Origin: Pseudoduganella umbonata
GTDB lineage: Bacteria > Pseudomonadota > Gammaproteobacteria > Burkholderiales > Burkholderiaceae_D
Assembly (NCBI RefSeq): GCF_014192225.1
Contig: NZ_JACHXS010000001.1
Location: 832,440 to 896,439, forward strand
Direction: 5' to 3'
DNA: 64,000 nucleotides
Both the position numbers and the translations under genes were made by a program. The notes beneath the pieces were generated by a model that searched no databases, had not been told where the DNA came from, and worked only from the letters and a program-made list of their open reading frames with translations. Shown here piece after piece: positions 51,527-62,013 of the stretch. Positions within the stretch are counted from its first letter, which is position 1, and each line of letters opens with the position of its first letter.

Positions 51527-52716
51527 TGTTCGACCGCCTGTACGAGAAGGACGTGGCGATCACCGGCATCGGCCAGTCGGAAGTGGCGCGGCCGTCGTCG
51601 AAATCGGCGATGCGCCTGACGCTCGACGCCTGCCTGGAGGCGATTGCCGACGCCGGGCTGACGCGCGACGATATCGACGGCATCGCATGCTGGCCTGGCG
51701 ACAACAACAACGGCGACGCGTTTTCCCCGGTCGGGCCGAATGCGCTGATCGGCACGCTGGGCCTGAAGGTCAACTGGTATGGCGGCGGCTACGAAGGTCC
51801 GGGGCCGTTGGCCGGCGTGATCAATGGCGCGATGGCGATCGCCGCCGGACTGTGCCGGCATGTGCTGGTATTCCGCACCATCGCCGAGGCAACCCGGCGC
51901 CAGACCGACAAGGGCGCCAGCGCGCTGACCAACAAGACGGCCGGGCGCGACACCAGTGCCGCGTGGCAGTGGTACACGCCGTTCAACGTGCTGTCGGGGG
52001 TCAACCTGATGGCACTGTATGCGCAGCGCCATTTCCACGACTACGGCACCACGCCCGAGCAGCTGGCGCAGATCGCCCTGACCTGCCGCGCCAACGCGGC
52101 CCTGAATCCCAAGGCGATCTACCGCACGCCGCTCGGCATGGACGACTACATGGCCTCGCGCATGATCTCGACGCCGCTGCGCATGCTCGACTGCGATGTG
52201 CATTGCGACGCGTCGACGGCCATCATCCTGTCGCGCGCCGACGCCGCCCGCGACGGCCCCAACCCGCCGGTGCGCATCGAAGCGATCGGCGCCGCGCTGC
52301 ACCAGCCCTGGTCGTGGGACCAGATCGACCTGACGGCGATGGCCACCCGCGATGCGGCCGACATGATGTGGTCGCGCACCGACATCACGCCATCGGAAGT
52401 CGGTACCGCCCAGCTGTATGACGGATTCTCGATCCTGACCATGATGTGGCTGGAGGCGCTGCGGCTGTGTCCGCTGGGCGAAAGCGGCCGCTTCGTCGAG
52501 GGCGGACGCCGCATTGCCCTCGATGGCACACTGCCGGTCAATACGAACGGCGGCCAGTTGTCCGGCGGCCGGACCCATGGCCTCGGCTACGTGCATGAAG
52601 CTTGCACCCAGCTGTGGAACCGCGGCGGCGCGCGCCAGGTAGCGCCGCACCAGGTCTCCGTGGTGGCATCCGGCGGCGGTCCGCTGGCAGGCAGCCTGCT
52701 GCTGGTGCGCGCCTGA
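51523..52716 (+). CDS. Thiolase-like SCP-x/Ltp2-type aldolase
   Basis: 397 residues from ATG 51523, overlapping the DUF35 stop. Thiolase fold: VAITGIGQSEVARPSSKS at the start, and VNTNGGQLSGGRTHGLGYVHEA at the end. The nucleophilic Cys of true thiolases is missing: the segment around residue 90 reads WYGGGYEGPGPLAG. With the neighbouring DUF35 protein this points to an Ltp2-type aldolase that cleaves a beta-hydroxyacyl-CoA by retro-aldol reaction; Tyr in AQLYDGFS may take part in catalysis. DitF of diterpenoid clusters is also SCP-x-like. Confidence 0.88.
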   Translation: MMFDRLYEKDVAITGIGQSEVARPSSKSAMRLTLDACLEAIADAGLTRDDIDGIACWPGDNNNGDAFSPVGPNALIGTLGLKVNWYGGGYEGPGPLAGVINGAMAIAAGLCRHVLVFRTIAEATRRQTDKGASALTNKTAGRDTSAAWQWYTPFNVLSGVNLMALYAQRHFHDYGTTPEQLAQIALTCRANAALNPKAIYRTPLGMDDYMASRMISTPLRMLDCDVHCDASTAIILSRADAARDGPNPPVRIEAIGAALHQPWSWDQIDLTAMATRDAADMMWSRTDITPSEVGTAQLYDGFSILTMMWLEALRLCPLGESGRFVEGGRRIALDGTLPVNTNGGQLSGGRTHGLGYVHEACTQLWNRGGARQVAPHQVSVVASGGGPLAGSLLLVRA

Positions 52717-52790
52717 ACCCGTGATGCCGTGCCCGGCGCGCCTGCGGCGCTCGACCGGGCGCGCCGGCGATCCGTCCTTGCCCGGAAGCG

Positions 52791-52806
52791 ATTCTAATCT
52801 TAGAAT
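52791..52806. promoter_or_regulatory. Palindrome upstream of the IclR gene
   Basis: ATTCTAA-TC-TTAGAAT, a perfect 7-2-7 palindrome 60 bases upstream of the IclR ATG. It is a likely autoregulatory site for the IclR protein and distinct from the TGAACA-type operators. Confidence 0.6.
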
Positions 52807-52866
52807 TTGATTTTCAATACGGGCATGCCGGCGGATCGCCGCCGGCGCCCGATCCGGAGCGCAACA

Positions 52867-53652
52867 ATGCCAGAGCACAGCAGTGAAGACCTGTCCGAAT
52901 CCTCGACCGGCGTGACCGTCAAGCCGGTCGTGAATGCGATCCGCATCCTGCGCTTCCTCACCGCCTCGGGTTCGCCCGCGCGGGCCGCCGACATCGCGCG
53001 CGAACTGGCCATCAATCCCAGCACCTGTTTCAATACGCTGCGCACCCTGGTGGCCGAGGAGATGCTCGACTTCGATCCGCTGTCGAAAACCTATACCACC
53101 GGGCTGGGCCTAGCCAAGCTGGTCGAGCAGCTGGTCACGCAAGGCCAGCGCCTGGAAATCGTGCGCCCGCTGATGCAGGAATTCGCGGCGGCGCACCACG
53201 TCACCGTGACTCTGTGGCGGCGCATGGGCAACGATCGCATCGTGCTGGTCAGTTCCGAGACCAGTCCCGGCGACCTGCGTATCGACATGGCGATCGGCCA
53301 GCGCCTGCCGTTGCTGATGGGTGCCAGCGGCCGGCTGTTCACGGCCCGGCTCGGCCTCGACGAGGAGCGCCTGCGCGCCGTCTTCGACAAGGTGCGCTGG
53401 GCCCGGTCGCTCGGCTACGAGGAGTACCGGCGCCAGGTCGCCGACGCCAGCACCAACGGCTGGTCCGTCGACGACGGCTATTTTTCAGCCGGCATCCTGG
53501 CGGTCGCGGCGCCCGTCAACGACCGCGCGGGAGCGATTGCCTATGCGGTCTCGGCAGTGACCTTTCGCGGCCAGCATGGCGACGCCGAGATCGGCAAGCT
53601 CGGCCAGTCGCTGTGCAGGACAGCCGCGAAAGTCGGCAACATCCTGTTCTAA
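52867..53652 (+). CDS. IclR-family transcriptional regulator (ditR-like)
   Basis: 261 residues from ATG 52867 (GGAG 8-12 bases upstream; an in-frame extension to 52807 overlaps the palindrome and is rejected). Winged helix: VNAIRILRFLTASGSPARAADIARELAINPSTCFNTLRTLVAEEML. Effector domain follows, with GDLRIDMAIGQRLPLLMGASGRLF and GWSVDDGYFSAGILAVAAPV. The gene lies directly upstream of the ferredoxin-SDR-extradiol operon, as ditR does near ditA3BC, so it probably activates or represses part of the island in response to a pathway acid. Confidence 0.9.
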   Translation: MPEHSSEDLSESSTGVTVKPVVNAIRILRFLTASGSPARAADIARELAINPSTCFNTLRTLVAEEMLDFDPLSKTYTTGLGLAKLVEQLVTQGQRLEIVRPLMQEFAAAHHVTVTLWRRMGNDRIVLVSSETSPGDLRIDMAIGQRLPLLMGASGRLFTARLGLDEERLRAVFDKVRWARSLGYEEYRRQVADASTNGWSVDDGYFSAGILAVAAPVNDRAGAIAYAVSAVTFRGQHGDAEIGKLGQSLCRTAAKVGNILF

Positions 53653-53666
53653 ACCCTGGAGAAAAC

Positions 53667-53695
53667 GTGACAGTTTTTTGATTTGTGTGCATAAT
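53667..53695 (+). promoter_or_regulatory. Island operator, site 6, with promoter of the ferredoxin operon
   Basis: GTGACA (53667-53672), 13 bases, TGTGCA (53686-53691), overlapping TGACAG (53668-53673) and CATAAT (53690-53695) spaced by 16 bases as a plausible -35/-10 pair. It is the most divergent of the six copies. Upstream of the ferredoxin ATG at 53741. Confidence 0.55.
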
Positions 53696-53740
53696 CGTCT
53701 CACGGTCGACGCGGCCGGACAACTATTAAAGAGACGAATC

Positions 53741-53956
53741 ATGAGCGATCAAGTACTGCACCGCGTAATCATCGAACGCAGCCGCTGCTGCGGTTACGGC
53801 CTGTGCGCCGCCATCTGCCCCGAAGTCTACAAGCTCGATGCCGGCGGCATCGCCTATGTCGACAGCGACCTCGTTCCCGACGAGCTGCTGGAGAGTGCCC
53901 GCGAAGGTGCGGCCGCCTGCCCGGCGGAAGCCATCGCCGTCCAGGCGCCGGCCTGA
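53741..53956 (+). CDS. 3Fe-4S/4Fe-4S ferredoxin (ditA3-like)
   Basis: 71 residues. Cysteines Cys16/Cys17, Cys22, Cys26 and Cys60 (RCCGYGLCAAICPE and AACPAEAIAV) give the pattern of small single-cluster ferredoxins that serve P450s and a few ring-hydroxylating dioxygenases. Most dioxygenases use a Rieske or plant-type ferredoxin; the use of this type is a hallmark of the DitA system. No P450 gene is present in the window, so the partner is most likely the dioxygenase at 19948. First gene of a three-gene operon. Confidence 0.9.
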   Translation: MSDQVLHRVIIERSRCCGYGLCAAICPEVYKLDAGGIAYVDSDLVPDELLESAREGAAACPAEAIAVQAPA

Positions 53957-53991
53957 ACCGGCCGGCGTTGTGCCACCTTGAGGAGAAATCC

Positions 53992-54750
53992 ATGATGAGA
54001 CTGGCTGGGAAGGTTGCCTTGATCACCGGCACCGGCGGCGGCCAGGGCCGCGTGGCGGCCCTGTATTTTGCGCGCGAAGGCGCTACCGTGGTGGGCTGCG
54101 ACGTCGACCGCGCGGGGCACGAGGAAACGGCGCGCCTGATGGCCGCCGAGGGGTTCACGCTGCATGGCAGCGCCCCGGTCGACCTGGGCGATCCTGAGCA
54201 GGCGCGGCACTGGGTCGAGGCGGCTGCCGAGGAATGCGGCCGCATCGATATCCTGTACAACAATGCCTCGGCGGCAAAATTCGCGCCGGTCGGCGAGATG
54301 TCGGTCGACGACTGGCACTACACCATCCGCAACGAACTCGACCTTATTTTCTTCACCACCCGCATCGCCTGGAAGCACCTGGCGAAGCAAGGCGGTGTCG
54401 TACTCAATATCGCCTCGACCGCGGCCTGGGGCGGCTCGCGTGCCGCCGGCCTGAGTGCCCACAGCGCGGCCAAGGGCGCGGTCGTGTCCTTCACGCGCCA
54501 GCTGGCGGTGGAAGGCGCGCCGCTCGGCATTCGCGCGGTCAGCATCAGCCCCGGCTTCGTGCGCACGCCCGGCACGGCCGCCTTCGTCGACAATCCGGCG
54601 ATGCGCCGCGTCATCCTCGACGGCGTGCTGCAGGACCGGCCCGGCGAACCCGAGGAAGTCGTCTCGCTGGCGCTCTACGTCGCCTCCGACGAGGCGCGGT
54701 TCATGACGGGATCGGACCTGGTCGTCGACGGCGGCCTGCTGGCGGTCTAG
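53992..54750 (+). CDS. SDR-family dehydrogenase with His in place of catalytic Tyr (ditB-like position)
   Basis: 252 residues from ATG 53992 (GAGGAGAAATCC upstream). Cofactor motif TGTGGGQGRVAALYF, NNASAAKF, Ser in NIASTAAWG. The catalytic Tyr-x3-Lys reads HSAAKGAVVSF, so Tyr is replaced by His, as in some SDR subgroups. By position between ferredoxin and extradiol enzyme it should be the cis-dihydrodiol dehydrogenase that makes the catechol-type substrate for ring cleavage. Confidence 0.9.
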   Translation: MMRLAGKVALITGTGGGQGRVAALYFAREGATVVGCDVDRAGHEETARLMAAEGFTLHGSAPVDLGDPEQARHWVEAAAEECGRIDILYNNASAAKFAPVGEMSVDDWHYTIRNELDLIFFTTRIAWKHLAKQGGVVLNIASTAAWGGSRAAGLSAHSAAKGAVVSFTRQLAVEGAPLGIRAVSISPGFVRTPGTAAFVDNPAMRRVILDGVLQDRPGEPEEVVSLALYVASDEARFMTGSDLVVDGGLLAV

Positions 54751-54790
54751 GCGCCCGCGCAATCAACCATAAAACCAAGGAAGGAGACAC

Positions 54791-55711
54791 ATGGACATCA
54801 TCGGCATCGGCTATCTCGGCTTCGAGACCGCCAACCTGGACGCCTGGCGCGAATACGGCCCCCAGGTGATGGGTTTCCAGGCCGGCAATGCGCCGGAGGA
54901 CGACCAGGATTCGCTGTACTTCCGGATGGACGACCGGCGCCACCGGATCGCCTTCCACCCCGGCAAGATCGATCGCCTGGCCTACATCGGCTGGGAAGCC
55001 AAGGGCAGGCTGGAGTTCCATGCCGCGGTGGAACGCTTTCGCGAGCACGGCGTCGAGATCAGCTTTGCCGACGAGGCCTTGCGCGAGCGCCGCGGCGTCA
55101 AGGAACTGGTGCGCTTTCGCGACCCGGTCGGCTACCAGCATGAACTCTTCTACGCGCAGAAATGGATGCCCCGTTCGTTCCAGCCGGGCCGTCCGCACGG
55201 CGGCTTCGTGTGCGGCGAGCGCGGTGTCGGCCACGTGGTCCTGATCACGCCGGAATTCGGCCCCGAGCTGGAACACTTCCTCACGGTCGTGATGGGCCTG
55301 CGTTACTACGGCGCCGGCGCCGGCAAGGGCAAGACCGGCTTCTTCCGCGCCAGGCTCAATACCCATACCAGCCACGACATCGCCTACGGCTTCGGCCCCG
55401 GCAAGGCCGGCGTGCAGCACGTGGGCATTACGGTCAGCTCGGTACGCGACGTCGGCGAGACCTACGACCTGGTCCGCAAGAAGGGTTTGCAGATGATGAT
55501 GACACTGGGCCAGCATACCCAGGACCCGCACATGTCGTTCTACCACTTCACGCCGTCGGGCTTCGCCATCGAGTGTATCGCCGAGCTGGAGCCATGGCAT
55601 GACGACGGCTATGAGCTCAATCCCGAAAAGCTATCGACCTGGGGCCATGAACTCGTTGGACCGATCCTCGGCACGAGCGTACGCACGCCGGAAGAGATCT
55701 TCGGGAGCTGA
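54791..55711 (+). CDS. Type I extradiol dioxygenase (ditC/BphC-like)
   Basis: 306 residues, two VOC domains. The Fe(II) ligands are His148 (GVGHVVL), His210 (GVQHVGI) and Glu261 (FAIECIAE), and His195, His243 and Tyr251 occupy the usual active-site positions. It cleaves a catechol next to its hydroxyls with O2. AGGAGACAC precedes ATG 54791. Length and spacing fit BphC/HsaC/DitC enzymes acting on bi- and polycyclic catechols. Last gene of the ferredoxin-SDR-extradiol operon, convergent with the Crp gene. Confidence 0.94.
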   Translation: MDIIGIGYLGFETANLDAWREYGPQVMGFQAGNAPEDDQDSLYFRMDDRRHRIAFHPGKIDRLAYIGWEAKGRLEFHAAVERFREHGVEISFADEALRERRGVKELVRFRDPVGYQHELFYAQKWMPRSFQPGRPHGGFVCGERGVGHVVLITPEFGPELEHFLTVVMGLRYYGAGAGKGKTGFFRARLNTHTSHDIAYGFGPGKAGVQHVGITVSSVRDVGETYDLVRKKGLQMMMTLGQHTQDPHMSFYHFTPSGFAIECIAELEPWHDDGYELNPEKLSTWGHELVGPILGTSVRTPEEIFGS

Positions 55712-55717
55712 TCCGCG

Positions 55718-56467
55718 TTAGGAACTATTCACGAGTTCCTGCAAGGCGTCCGGCTTGATGATGATCAGCCGGCTCGCCTCTTTCTGCACAATTCCCTTCT
55801 GGGCCAATACCGTCAACGCGCGCGTCACGGTCTCGCGGCTGGTGTTGATCATATTGGCGATGTCCTGGTGGGTCGGTAGGTTTTCGAGCACCGCCGGGGA
55901 GCCCGGTTCGGACTGCTTGTCCTTCTGCATCAGCACGAGATAGGTGTAGATGCGCCTGGAGGTATTGTTGATGCTCAACAGGGAACGGAACTCCGAATCC
56001 CGCTGGATCTTCTCGGCCAAGTGCTGCAGCATGCGCTTCGCGACCGACGGCGAATGCGAGAACAGGTGCAGTGCAGTGGCCGCAGGCAAGAAACCCACCA
56101 ACACGTTCGAGATCGCGACGATCGATGCCGTCCGCCTAGAATTGTCGATCAGCGCGATCTCGCCGAAAAAGTCTCCCGGCGCCAGCATACGCAGACCGAT
56201 CGTCCTGCCGTCCTTGGTTACATCGACCACTTGCAACTGCCCCGACAACAGGAACAGCAGACCATCGCCATGGCCGCCTTTGTGCAGCACGATATCGCGT
56301 TTACTGTACTGCCGGACGCGGATTTCCTGCTTAACGAGGGCAATTTCCTCCTCCGCCAACCCGGCAAGAAGTGGAATCTTGCGCAAGTGAATTTGTATCT
56401 GGCGCTCTTCGGGCACGCTGGCGCCCTGACCGCCGGGAGGGATCGGATGAATGGATGTAGCGCTCAT
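55718..56467 (-). CDS. Crp/Fnr-family transcriptional regulator
   Basis: 249 residues from ATG 56467. Cyclic-nucleotide-binding-type domain (about 30-150, with [37 protein letters not shown]) and a C-terminal helix-turn-helix ([32 protein letters not shown]). No Cys cluster of FNR type is evident. It lies between the extradiol and ETF genes and could set global control, for example by energy status, but no binding sites were identified. Confidence 0.9.
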   Translation of the reverse strand: MSATSIHPIPPGGQGASVPEERQIQIHLRKIPLLAGLAEEEIALVKQEIRVRQYSKRDIVLHKGGHGDGLLFLLSGQLQVVDVTKDGRTIGLRMLAPGDFFGEIALIDNSRRTASIVAISNVLVGFLPAATALHLFSHSPSVAKRMLQHLAEKIQRDSEFRSLLSINNTSRRIYTYLVLMQKDKQSEPGSPAVLENLPTHQDIANMINTSRETVTRALTVLAQKGIVQKEASRLIIIKPDALQELVNSS

Positions 56468-56526
56468 GGTGATGTCATCGTCCGACAAATTGCAGGGGGC
56501 CCGCACGGTGCGCACCGGCCAGAAGT

Positions 56527-57459
<933 letters not shown>

Positions 57460-57493
57460 GATGGATTCCTTGTTGGATGCGGTGGTGAACACC

Positions 57494-57523
57494 GGTGACA
57501 GTCCCCGTGCGGGGACTGTCACC
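57494..57523. repeat. Perfect 13-bp hairpin between etfB and etfA
   Basis: GGTGACAGTCCCC (57494-57506) and GGGGACTGTCACC (57511-57523) are exact reverse complements around a GTGC loop. It has no T-run. Its REP-like form, GC-rich stem and intergenic position suggest a repetitive palindrome that may stabilise the processed etfB transcript. Confidence 0.85.
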
Positions 57524-57560
57524 AGTGCATTACGCGCCGGGGTAATTCGGATGACTTTAT

Positions 57561-58310
57561 TCAGATGACTTTGGCTTCGGTGCGCAGCTTCGACACCAGC
57601 GTGGCAACGTCGGGCACCATGACGCCGGCCGAGCGCTTGGCCGGCTCGGCCACTTTCAGCGTCTTCAGGCGCGGCGTCACGTCAACGCCCAGGTCTTCCG
57701 GCTTGATCGTTTCCAGCGGCTTCTTCTTCGCCTTCATGATGTTCGGCAGCGTCACGTAGCGCGGCTCGTTCAGGCGCAGGTCGGTGGTGACGATCGCCGG
57801 CAGGCTCAAGGACAGCGTTTCCAGGCCGCCGTCCACTTCGCGGGTCACGGTGACCTTGCCGTCTTCCAGCACGACCTTGGAGGCGAAGGTGGCTTGCGGC
57901 CAGCCCAGCAGTGCACCCAGCATCTGGCCGGTCTGGTTCGAATCGTCGTCGATCGCCTGCTTGCCCAGGATAATCAGTTGCGGCTGTTCCCTGTCGGCCA
58001 GCGCCTTCAGCAGCTTGGCCACGGCCAGCGGCTCCAGTTCTGCCGTCGTTTCGATCAGCACGCCGCGGTCGGCGCCGATCGCCATGCCCGTGCGCAGCGT
58101 TTCCTGGCACTGCGTCACGCCGGCCGACACGGCCACGATCTCGGTCGCCTTGCCCGCTTCCTTCAGGCGCATGGCTTCTTCCAGGGCGATCTCGTCGAAC
58201 GGATTCATCGACATCTTGACGTTGGCGATATCGACGCCAGTGCCGTCGGACTTCACGCGCACCTTGACGTTGTAGTCGATCACGCGTTTCACGGGTACCA
58301 GTATTTTCAT
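57561..58310 (-). CDS. etfB: Electron transfer flavoprotein, beta subunit
   Basis: 249 residues. Starts [20 protein letters not shown]; typical segments are [40 protein letters not shown], and the signature [47 protein letters not shown]-binding subunit of ETF. It follows the ferredoxin oxidoreductase gene by 10 bases, so IOR, etfB and etfA form one operon under operator site 5. Confidence 0.95.
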   Translation of the reverse strand: MKILVPVKRVIDYNVKVRVKSDGTGVDIANVKMSMNPFDEIALEEAMRLKEAGKATEIVAVSAGVTQCQETLRTGMAIGADRGVLIETTAELEPLAVAKLLKALADREQPQLIILGKQAIDDDSNQTGQMLGALLGWPQATFASKVVLEDGKVTVTREVDGGLETLSLSLPAIVTTDLRLNEPRYVTLPNIMKAKKKPLETIKPEDLGVDVTPRLKTLKVAEPAKRSAGVMVPDVATLVSKLRTEAKVI

Positions 58311-58320
58311 GTCTCTCTCC

Positions 58321-61300
58321 TTATGTTCTCGTTATGCTTGCCGCAGGGTGCGCGGTGGCGCCATATTGCTCCATGAGGCGGGTCCACCGTTCGGCGGCCT
58401 CGTCCATGGCGCGTTCCTTCACGTGGCCGTAGCCGCGGATCTTTTCCGGCAGCCGCGCCAGTTCCAGCGCCGTGTCCAGGCGTTCCGGGGTCAGGCTCTC
58501 GCAGAACAGCCGCACCAGCGCAAAATAGTCATCGACCAGTGCACGCTCGCGCCGCCGTTCGCCGGTCTTGCCGAACGGATCGAGCAGCGTGCCGCGCAAG
58601 CCCTTGAAGCGGGCCAGCAGGGCGAATACCGGCATCATCCACGGACCGAAGCGGCGCTTGACCAGCTTGCCGGCCCCGTCGCGCCTGGCGATCAGTGGCG
58701 GCGCCAGGTGGAAGTGCAGCTGATAATCCTTGCCGGGCTCGCCTTCGAACTGATTGCGCAGTTCAGCCAGGAAGGCCGGCGCGCTGTGCAGCCGCGCCAC
58801 CTCGTATTCGTCCTTGTAGGCCATCAGCTTGGCCAGGTTGCGCGCCACCGTCTCGGTCAGCGCCAGGCGGCCACCGGGATTGACCGCCGCCTCCACCTTG
58901 CGCAGCGCGTCCACCGCGGCACGGTACCGCGCGGCATAGCGCGCGTTCTGGAAAGCGGCAAGCAGGCCGGCACGCTGGGCAATGACGCGATCGAGCGAGA
59001 CGGGCATCGGCAGCGCCTTGCCCTCCGCCGCCGGGGCGACAGGCGCCGCCACCGCGGCCGAGTCGTGCGCCGCCAGCCGGCCGGCCTCGAAGGCCTGCTG
59101 GTTTTTATCCACGGCGACGCCGTTCAGTTCGATGGCACGCAGCAACGCGGCGCGGCCCAGCGGCACCCAGCCCTTCTGCCAGGCATAGCCGAGCAGCAGG
59201 GGATTGGCGTAGATCGTGTCGCCGAACAGGCGCAGCGCCAGAGCATTCGCATCGACGAACTCGCAGGTCTCGCCGATGGCGCCGCGCAGGTCCGCCTCCG
59301 TGGCCGTACCGGGGAACTTCCAGTCAGGGTTCGACAGGAAGGCGGCGCTGGGCACCGACGCGCTGTTGACGACGGCACGGGTGCGCCCCCGCCAGACCCG
59401 CGACAGTGCGTCCCCGGAAGCGGCCACCATCGCGTCGCAACCGATCAGCAGCGCTGCCTCTCCCATCGGTACCCGGGTCGCGTGGATCTGGTCGGGATGC
59501 GCGGCGATCTGCACATGGCTGAGCACCGCGCCGCCTTTTTGCGCCAGGCCGGTGATGTCGAGCACCTTGACGCCCTTGTTCTCCAGGTGGGCCGCCATGC
59601 CGAGCAGTGCGCCGACCGTGACCACGCCAGTCCCGCCGACCCCGGGCACGACGATGCCGCAGACGCCGTCGAGCGGGGCCGGCACGGGTTCCGGCACCAC
59701 CGGCGCAGCATCTGGCAGGGGCGCCGCCACCTTCGGACGGCGCAGCTGGGCGCCTTCCGCCGTCACGAAGCTCGGGCAGAAACCGTTGACGCAGGAAAAA
59801 TCCTTGTTGCAGGAACTCTGGTTGATCCGGCGCTTGGTACCCAGCGGCGTTTCCAGCGGTTCCACCGACAGGCAGTTGGAGGCCACCGAGCAATCGCCGC
59901 ACCCTTCGCACACCGCCGGGTTGATGAAGGCGCGCCGCGGCGGGTCGGGATAATCGCCACGCTTGCGGCGCCGCCGCTTTTCGGTGGCACAGGTCTGGTC
60001 GTAGATCATGACGGAGACGCCGGCAACTTCCCGCAACGCCAGCTGCAGCGCGTCGAACTCATCCCGATGATGCACGGTCACCGCATCCGGCAGGCCGGTG
60101 CGTTCGGCGTATTTTTCCGGTTCATCGCTGACCACCAGCACCCGGACCGCCCCTTCGCTGGTGACTTGCTGGGCGATTTGCGGCACCGTCAGCGTGCCGT
60201 CCACTGGCTGGCCGCCGGTCATCGCGACCGCGTCGTTGTACAGGATCTTGTAGGTCAGCGTGGCGTTGGCGGCGATCGCCGCGCGAATCGCCAGCAGGCC
60301 GGAGTGGAAATAGGTGCCGTCGCCCAGGTTCACGAACACATGCCGGTCGCGCGTGAAATGCATCTGGCCGAGCCAGCTCACGCCCTCGCCGCCCATCTGC
60401 GCCACCGTCTCGGTGCGCCGGTCCATCCATAGCGCCATGTAGTGGCAGCCGATGCCGGCCAGCGCCCGGGAGCCTTCCGGCACCCTGGTCGAGGTATTGT
60501 GCGGGCAGCCCGAGCAGAACCATGGCTTGCGCTCGACCGTCACGCGCGGCCGCGCGGCTTCGCGTTCCTTGGCTTCGATCACGGCGATGCGCGCATCGAT
60601 GGCGGCACGCCGCTGCGCCGGCAGGCCGGCCGCGCCCAGGCGGCGCGCCAGCGCCTTGGCGACCAGCGCCGGCGACAGTTCGTAGCGAGCCGGCAGCAGC
60701 CAATCGCCGCGTGGCGAAGCCCACTCGCCGCCCGCCATGCCGCGTTCATCGAACTTGCCGTACACGCGCGGACGCTGTTCGCCGGGCCAGTTGTACAGCT
60801 GCTCCTTGATCGCATATTCGAGAACCTGGCGCTTCTCTTCGACGACGAGGATTTCCTCGAGCCCGGCGGCGAATTCGCGCACGTCGTCCGCATGCAGCGG
60901 CCAGACGCAGCCCACCTTGAGGATGCGGATGCCGATATCGTGGCAGGCCGCGTCGTCCAGGCCCAGGTCGACCAGCGCCTGGCGCAGGTCGAGGTAGGCC
61001 TTGCCGGCGGCGACGATGCCGAAACGCGCCCGCGGCGCATCCAGCACCACCCGGTTCAACTTGTTGGCGCGGATATAGTCGAGCGCCGCGTACCACTTGC
61101 GCTCGACCAGCCGCGCTTCCTGCTCCAGCGGGCCGTCGGGCCAGCGGATGCCGAGGCCGCCCTCCGGCACCGGCGTCTCCGGCGTGCCGATGCGCAGCCG
61201 CTGCGGATCCATCTCCACCGAGGCGGATGACTCCACCACGTCGGTCACGCATTTCATCGCCACCCAGACGCCCGCGTGGCGGCTCATGGCCCAGCCGTGC

Positions 61301-61881
61301 AGGCCATAGTCATGGATTTCCTGCACATCGGCCGGATACAGCACGGGAATGCCGCAGGCGACCAGCACGTGCTCGGACTGGTGCGCCACCGTCGACGACT
61401 TGGCGGCATGGTCGTCGCCCACCACCATCAGCACGCCACCATGGGCCGACGTGCCGGCCGCGTTCGCGTGCTTGAGCACGTCGATCGAGCGGTCCACGCC
61501 CGGTCCCTTGCCGTACCACATGCCGAACACGCCGTCGCGCGTGGCACTGTCGTACAGGTTGACCTGCTGCGTGCCCCACACGGCGGTCGCCGCCAGGTCC
61601 TCGTTCAGGCCCGGCTGGAATACCACGTCGTGGCTGTCGAGATGCTTGCTGGCCTTCCACAGCGCGAGGTCCAGCCCGCCCAGCGGCGAGCCGCGGTAGC
61701 CGGACACATAGCCGCCCGTGTTCAGGCCGGCCTCCAGGTCGCGCTTCTTCTGCAACATCGGCAGGCGTGCCAGCATCTGCACCCCGCTCAGGTAGATGCG
61801 TCCGCGGTCGACCGTGTATTTGTCGTCCAGCGAGACGGCACGCAGCGCTGCACCGGCGGCAGGCGTTAGCGGCGAGTTCAT
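58321..61881 (-). CDS. Indolepyruvate-type ferredoxin oxidoreductase (fused)
   Basis: 1,186 residues from ATG 61881 (the in-frame extension to 61929 overlaps the operator). A fused 2-oxoacid:ferredoxin oxidoreductase: N-terminal pyrimidine-binding part ([16 protein letters not shown]), TPP domain ([28 protein letters not shown]), 4Fe-4S part with [19 protein letters not shown], and C-terminal gamma domain ([18 protein letters not shown]). It oxidatively decarboxylates aryl or branched 2-oxoacids to acyl-CoA using ferredoxin. Its place at the head of the etfBA operon suggests it handles a 2-oxoacid from ring cleavage. Confidence 0.94.
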   Translation of the reverse strand: MNSPLTPAAGAALRAVSLDDKYTVDRGRIYLSGVQMLARLPMLQKKRDLEAGLNTGGYVSGYRGSPLGGLDLALWKASKHLDSHDVVFQPGLNEDLAATAVWGTQQVNLYDSATRDGVFGMWYGKGPGVDRSIDVLKHANAAGTSAHGGVLMVVGDDHAAKSSTVAHQSEHVLVACGIPVLYPADVQEIHDYGLHGWAMSRHAGVWVAMKCVTDVVESSASVEMDPQRLRIGTPETPVPEGGLGIRWPDGPLEQEARLVERKWYAALDYIRANKLNRVVLDAPRARFGIVAAGKAYLDLRQALVDLGLDDAACHDIGIRILKVGCVWPLHADDVREFAAGLEEILVVEEKRQVLEYAIKEQLYNWPGEQRPRVYGKFDERGMAGGEWASPRGDWLLPARYELSPALVAKALARRLGAAGLPAQRRAAIDARIAVIEAKEREAARPRVTVERKPWFCSGCPHNTSTRVPEGSRALAGIGCHYMALWMDRRTETVAQMGGEGVSWLGQMHFTRDRHVFVNLGDGTYFHSGLLAIRAAIAANATLTYKILYNDAVAMTGGQPVDGTLTVPQIAQQVTSEGAVRVLVVSDEPEKYAERTGLPDAVTVHHRDEFDALQLALREVAGVSVMIYDQTCATEKRRRRKRGDYPDPPRRAFINPAVCEGCGDCSVASNCLSVEPLETPLGTKRRINQSSCNKDFSCVNGFCPSFVTAEGAQLRRPKVAAPLPDAAPVVPEPVPAPLDGVCGIVVPGVGGTGVVTVGALLGMAAHLENKGVKVLDITGLAQKGGAVLSHVQIAAHPDQIHATRVPMGEAALLIGCDAMVAASGDALSRVWRGRTRAVVNSASVPSAAFLSNPDWKFPGTATEADLRGAIGETCEFVDANALALRLFGDTIYANPLLLGYAWQKGWVPLGRAALLRAIELNGVAVDKNQQAFEAGRLAAHDSAAVAAPVAPAAEGKALPMPVSLDRVIAQRAGLLAAFQNARYAARYRAAVDALRKVEAAVNPGGRLALTETVARNLAKLMAYKDEYEVARLHSAPAFLAELRNQFEGEPGKDYQLHFHLAPPLIARRDGAGKLVKRRFGPWMMPVFALLARFKGLRGTLLDPFGKTGERRRERALVDDYFALVRLFCESLTPERLDTALELARLPEKIRGYGHVKERAMDEAAERWTRLMEQYGATAHPAASITRT

Positions 61882-61903
61882 GAATGCCTCCGTTAAATTT
61901 TCA

Positions 61904-61928
61904 TGAACATATTCTACTAATCTGTTCA
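61904..61928 (-). promoter_or_regulatory. Island operator, site 5 (upstream of the IOR-etfBA operon)
   Basis: TGAACA (61904-61909), 13 bases, TGTTCA (61923-61928): a perfect 6-bp inverted repeat and the most symmetrical copy in the window. It sits 23 bases upstream of the IOR ATG at 61881, where it would overlap the promoter. Confidence 0.8.
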
Positions 61929-62013
61929 ACTATCTCAAAACCAAGAATCATGAGCGCAGGTATTTGAAAAACGAATACCGGCGCCGGCCGGTGCCGGTAC
62001 GCTGCCGCTTTGC

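Noticed and set aside
53741..53956. The ferredoxin as partner of a local cytochrome P450
   Set aside because: No P450 heme-binding motif (FxxGxxxCxG) was seen in any gene of the window, so the dioxygenase is the better partner.
58309..60432. A 707-codon plus-strand frame
   Set aside because: Antisense shadow of the indolepyruvate ferredoxin oxidoreductase gene; composition is low-complexity and no ribosome binding site is seen.
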